From Herpetosiphon llansteffanensis (GTDB lineage Bacteria; Chloroflexota; Chloroflexia; Chloroflexales; Herpetosiphonaceae), in NCBI RefSeq assembly GCF_003205875.1, contig NZ_PUBZ01000065.1:1-64000 (forward strand): DNA of 64,000 nt, read 5' to 3'. Positions 61,077-64,000 of the stretch are shown piece after piece. The first letter of the stretch is position 1, and each line of letters opens with the position of its first letter. The translations under genes were made by a program, and so were the position numbers. The notes under the pieces were generated by a model that was not told the origin of the DNA, made no database searches, and saw nothing but the letters and a program-made list of their open reading frames with translations.

Positions 61077-61508
61077 ATGAGTCGTGAACCTCAGACCCAG
61101 ACGATTGCTCGTGAGGTTGATGTCTACATCGCTGTCAGTCGTGGACGCGAATTATCGCGCGCCTTAGGCTTTGACGATGTTGATCGGACGCGAATTGAAA
61201 TTGCGATTCTAGAATTGACTCGGAATATTTTGGCCCACGCCGAGCGCGGCAGCCTCACAGTTCGCGAAATTGAAGCCAACGAGCAATTTGGTATTGAAAT
61301 CGAGGCAAGCGACATTGGACCCGGCATTGCAGATACAACCCTTGCCTTACGTGATGGCTATAGCACCAAGCAAACCCTTGGCACGGGATTGCCTGGGGTT
61401 AAACGGTTGATGGACGAATTCGAAATTGAATCCCAAGTTGGTGTTGGTACGGTCGTTCGAGCACGACGATGGCTTCCTCGTCGGCGTGAACGCGGAGGAC
61501 GAAAATGA
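61077..61508 (+). CDS. RsbT/RsbW-like ATP-binding anti-sigma-type Ser/Thr kinase
   Basis: 143 residues, HATPase fold of the GHKL family: IEIAILELTRNILAHAERGSL (N-box), ASDIGPGIADTTLALRDGYS (G1) and LGTGLPGVKRLMDEFEIES (G2). This is the RsbT-type size and order. The ATG at 61077 begins the conserved part; an upstream in-frame start at 60990 is not supported. Its stop overlaps the next start by four bases. Likely acts in a partner-switching or phosphorelay circuit with the two downstream genes. Confidence 0.85.
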   Translation: MSREPQTQTIAREVDVYIAVSRGRELSRALGFDDVDRTRIEIAILELTRNILAHAERGSLTVREIEANEQFGIEIEASDIGPGIADTTLALRDGYSTKQTLGTGLPGVKRLMDEFEIESQVGVGTVVRARRWLPRRRERGGRK

Positions 61509-62086
61509 GATTAAACTGGAGCGCCCAAACGCGCAGCAAATATGGTCAATCGGTCTCTGGCGATGGCTATGCGGTAATCGAAAACCAAAATAGCATCCTA
61601 ATTGCGGTGATCGATGGTCTTGGTGGGGGCGCTGAAGCAGCGAAGCCAACCAAATTAGCCTTAGAAGAATTGCATCAACATTCCACTCGCCCACTTAAAG
61701 AATTGATCGAGCGTTGTCATAAAGCGCTGCATGGCACTCGCGGCGCAGTCATCGGGCTATTGCGCCTCGAATTCGACCACCTGCGCGCCAGCTATATTGG
61801 CGTAGGTAATATTGGTATTCATGTCATTAGCGATCGGGTGATTAAGCCTATTTCCAAAAATGGCATCCTCGGGCATAATCAATTACCAACCCTGTTGGAA
61901 ATGACCTATACCTTTAACATTGGTGATATTTTTGTTTTGTATAGCGACGGGATTTCGACGCGCATGATTACCGATTCGGCGCTACACCACGCGATCGAAA
62001 ACCCAGAATCCTTGGCGCTTGGCTTGATGGAACGCTATGGCAAAACCACCGATGATGTAACGATTTTAATTGCCCAAACCCAGTAA
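61505..62086 (+). CDS. PP2C/SpoIIE-type Ser/Thr phosphatase (RsbX/RsbU-like)
   Basis: 193 residues. PP2C motifs: LIAVIDGLGGGAEAAKPTKLALEEL (metal Asp in DGLGGG), SYIGVGNIGIHVI, and LYSDGISTRM followed by TTDDVTILIAQ (metal Asp). No extra sensor domain; the size is that of RsbX. Overlaps the anti-sigma-type kinase gene by four bases and precedes a GAF/PAS sensor gene. Probably dephosphorylates an STAS-type antagonist in a partner-switching system. Confidence 0.88.
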   Translation: MRLNWSAQTRSKYGQSVSGDGYAVIENQNSILIAVIDGLGGGAEAAKPTKLALEELHQHSTRPLKELIERCHKALHGTRGAVIGLLRLEFDHLRASYIGVGNIGIHVISDRVIKPISKNGILGHNQLPTLLEMTYTFNIGDIFVLYSDGISTRMITDSALHHAIENPESLALGLMERYGKTTDDVTILIAQTQ

Positions 62087-62119
62087 TCTTGCCTCAGGCC
62101 GTGCCCAAAAGGATGCGCT

Positions 62120-64000
62120 ATGCAGAAAACGTCTACGCCTCAATTGCGTCAATTTCTGATTGATAATGCTGAGCAAGTGATTGCGCGTTGGGTGCAACGA
62201 CTCAGTAGCGTTGTGCCCAACCACGGCAGTCAATTTCCCTCGGTGCATGTGCGACGTTTATATGAGTTGCTGCTGACGTTACCTACAGAGCAAACCGACA
62301 TCGAAGTGGCTTTGGTCGAGTTGGGCATCGATTGGCAAGCCTTTGAATTAACTACCTTGATTCAGCTGAGTTTTCAATTGCGCCCAGCAATTGTCGATGT
62401 GCTGCAAACCCACAAACTTACGCGCTGGCAATCGTCAAACGAGCTTGATCAATTGGTTGAGCGCTGTACGATTTTGCTGACTAACCACCACAACACCACA
62501 GTGCAAGCCGAATTGCGCGAACAAGTTGCCCAAGCAGAATATTTGCTCGATCATCAAGCGCAAATGGCTTCCGAATCCGATTATTTTGCCTTGCAAATGT
62601 CAACGCTGTATGAGCTTTCGCAAGCCATGAGCGCCTCGCTCGATCGCGAAATTCTCGAAGATATTGGCCCGCGGATTCTTTCGGCATTCACGGTAGAACG
62701 CTGTGCGATTGTCTTGCGCATCGACGACGATACGTGGCTAATTGAACATGCTTGGGGTGATGATTGGGCTGGGTTAACTGGCCAGCCACTTGATCCGCAA
62801 AACTTGCCTGATGCCCTCAAATTGGCGACGGCCCAAGGCATGGTGCAACTGCAACCAGTCATTGAGCCTGCCAGCACCTCGTGGATGATTGCTGGCCAAG
62901 GCGCGTTGTTTGTGCCGCTGCGCCAAGAAAAGCATGTGCTTGGTTGTTTGGTGGCTCAAGGCTCAACCCTCATCGAACGTATCGACGATGTGATGATGAA
63001 TCTTTGGCGTACCGTCGCCAACCAAGTTGTGGTTACGCTGCAAAATATTCGGTTGTATAGCACGGTGCAGCAATTGAACGCCGACCTCGAACGTAAGGTT
63101 GACGAACGCACCGCCGAATTGAGCGAAGAACGCGATCGCCTCGAAGCGATTGCTGATATTGCCCGCGATATTTCGACTCTCGAAATTGATGTGCTGCTGA
63201 ATCGGATTTTGCAGGCCCTCGCCAATTTGACTGGCGTACATCATGGCTCGGTCATGCTGATCGATGCGGCAACTGGCTTGTTGGTTGATCGCGCAACCTT
63301 GGCTGGGATTTCGCATGTGCTTGGCTCGCGGCGCTTCCAAATTGGCGAAGGCTTGGTCGGCTGGATCGCCCAACATCGCCAGCCAGCCTTGGTTAACGAT
63401 GTGACCAATGATGATCGTTGGGTTCAAGTTGATGCCTTTGGTCAAGAAGTTGGCAAAAATACTGGCTCTTTGGTCGGCATGCCGCTGATCGCTGGCGACG
63501 ATATTGTGGGCGTGCTGATGCTCTCGCATCCAACTCCGCACTTTTTCAATCAAAGCCATATGCGCTTGCTCAAAGCGATTGCTGGCGAAATTGCCATCGC
63601 AATTTATAACGCGCAGCTATACGAATATCTGGCCGAACGCACAATTAAGCTTTCGACTATGTTGCGCCATCAAGAAGAAGTTTCGAGCCAGAACAACGCT
63701 ATTTTGCAATCGCTCAACGATGCAGTAATTGTGTTTAATCTTGATCGCAATATTATTTTGGCCAACGCTGCCGCCGAATCGATTCTTGATCGGCCACTTG
63801 ATGAGTTGGTGACCCAAAGTTTTGACGAGTTGCTTGAATCGTTGCAGATCAAATTGCTAGGCGATCCGCTGGGCATGGTGTTGAGCAACCCCGATTCAGC
63901 CCAAACCCAAGATATTATCATCAAGCGCGGGACGCAATCGATTAGCGTGACCTTGGTTCCGGTGATGACTGAGCGCGGCGAATTGCTTGGGGCTTGTTTG
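62120..64000 (+). CDS. Multidomain sensor (RsbRD_N-like, GAF, coiled coil, GAF, PAS), truncated by window end
   Basis: Open for 627 codons with no stop before the window edge. AAGGA is seven bases upstream of the ATG. The N-terminal 150 residues resemble the RsbRD_N fold (LRQFLIDNAEQVIARWVQRL). Then a GAF (about 180-320), a coiled coil (LNADLERKVDERTAELSEERDRLEAI), a second GAF (about 345-500, LTGVHHGSVMLIDAATGLL) and a PAS (LQSLNDAVIVFNLDRNIIL). The remainder is probably a kinase or phosphatase domain outside the window. It is the third gene of the signalling cluster, a likely sensor for the partner-switching proteins. Confidence 0.85.
   Translation, partial: MQKTSTPQLRQFLIDNAEQVIARWVQRLSSVVPNHGSQFPSVHVRRLYELLLTLPTEQTDIEVALVELGIDWQAFELTTLIQLSFQLRPAIVDVLQTHKLTRWQSSNELDQLVERCTILLTNHHNTTVQAELREQVAQAEYLLDHQAQMASESDYFALQMSTLYELSQAMSASLDREILEDIGPRILSAFTVERCAIVLRIDDDTWLIEHAWGDDWAGLTGQPLDPQNLPDALKLATAQGMVQLQPVIEPASTSWMIAGQGALFVPLRQEKHVLGCLVAQGSTLIERIDDVMMNLWRTVANQVVVTLQNIRLYSTVQQLNADLERKVDERTAELSEERDRLEAIADIARDISTLEIDVLLNRILQALANLTGVHHGSVMLIDAATGLLVDRATLAGISHVLGSRRFQIGEGLVGWIAQHRQPALVNDVTNDDRWVQVDAFGQEVGKNTGSLVGMPLIAGDDIVGVLMLSHPTPHFFNQSHMRLLKAIAGEIAIAIYNAQLYEYLAERTIKLSTMLRHQEEVSSQNNAILQSLNDAVIVFNLDRNIILANAAAESILDRPLDELVTQSFDELLESLQIKLLGDPLGMVLSNPDSAQTQDIIIKRGTQSISVTLVPVMTERGELLGACL

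Noticed and set aside
1-64000. tRNA and rRNA genes
   Set aside because: I looked for T-loop signatures in the gene-free spacers and saw none with a matching acceptor stem; a covariance scan would be decisive.

Overview
The window reads as chromosomal DNA of a filamentous Chloroflexota bacterium, most like Herpetosiphon. The evidence is moderate GC, dense mixed-strand genes, many GAF/PAS histidine kinases, Thr-Pro-rich surface proteins, large secreted S8 and C25 peptidases, and gene-free spacers filled with heptamer repeats and MITE-like inverted repeats. The genus is an inference from protein and repeat style; no rRNA or tRNA gene was seen.

Layout. 1-8.0 kb: purU, a molybdopterin oxidoreductase, a primary-type sigma factor, ArsR and PspC regulators, a TetR/metallo-beta-lactamase-fold pair sharing an operator-like motif, and hisB. 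8.1-13.1 kb: a small membrane protein, a glycosyltransferase, an OmpR-type two-component system and a DM13 lipoprotein. 13.2-15.4 kb: an accessory patch with a candidate structured RNA, a small XRE regulator and a frameshifted IS605-type TnpB element. 15.4-34 kb: an MFS transporter, an S10 carboxypeptidase, protoporphyrinogen oxidase, an operon of two hybrid-sensor kinases with a Thr-Pro-rich envelope protein, an RDD protein, a holin-like membrane protein, a subtilase and an ECF sigma/anti-sigma pair.

34.1-46.1 kb is the most unusual part. A kinase/LuxR-type regulator pair precedes a compact same-strand cluster: PqqD-like protein, radical SAM/SPASM enzyme, an unannotated 56-residue peptide, an HPr-kinase-like P-loop protein, an S24/S26 peptidase and a secreted C25 (gingipain-like) peptidase. 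The peptide has a leader motif Y-x-x-P-x-I-x-x-x-G and a Cys/Thr/Ser-rich tail, so this looks like a radical-SAM RiPP pathway that I cannot assign to a named class. It is followed by a sortase and a Thr-Pro-rich surface protein ending in an IPATG-type sorting signal.

46.1-64 kb is mostly housekeeping: a RusA-like nuclease, infC-rpmI-rplT (infC apparently starting at AUC behind a strong promoter and a structured leader), a SpoU-type rRNA methylase, the E1-alpha/E1-beta/E2 genes of a 2-oxo acid dehydrogenase complex, pheT, an AlaX-type tRNA editing protein, a DinB-like protein, an M19 dipeptidase and purM. The window ends in a signalling trio (ATP-binding anti-sigma-type kinase, PP2C-type phosphatase, RsbR/GAF/PAS sensor) cut by the right edge.
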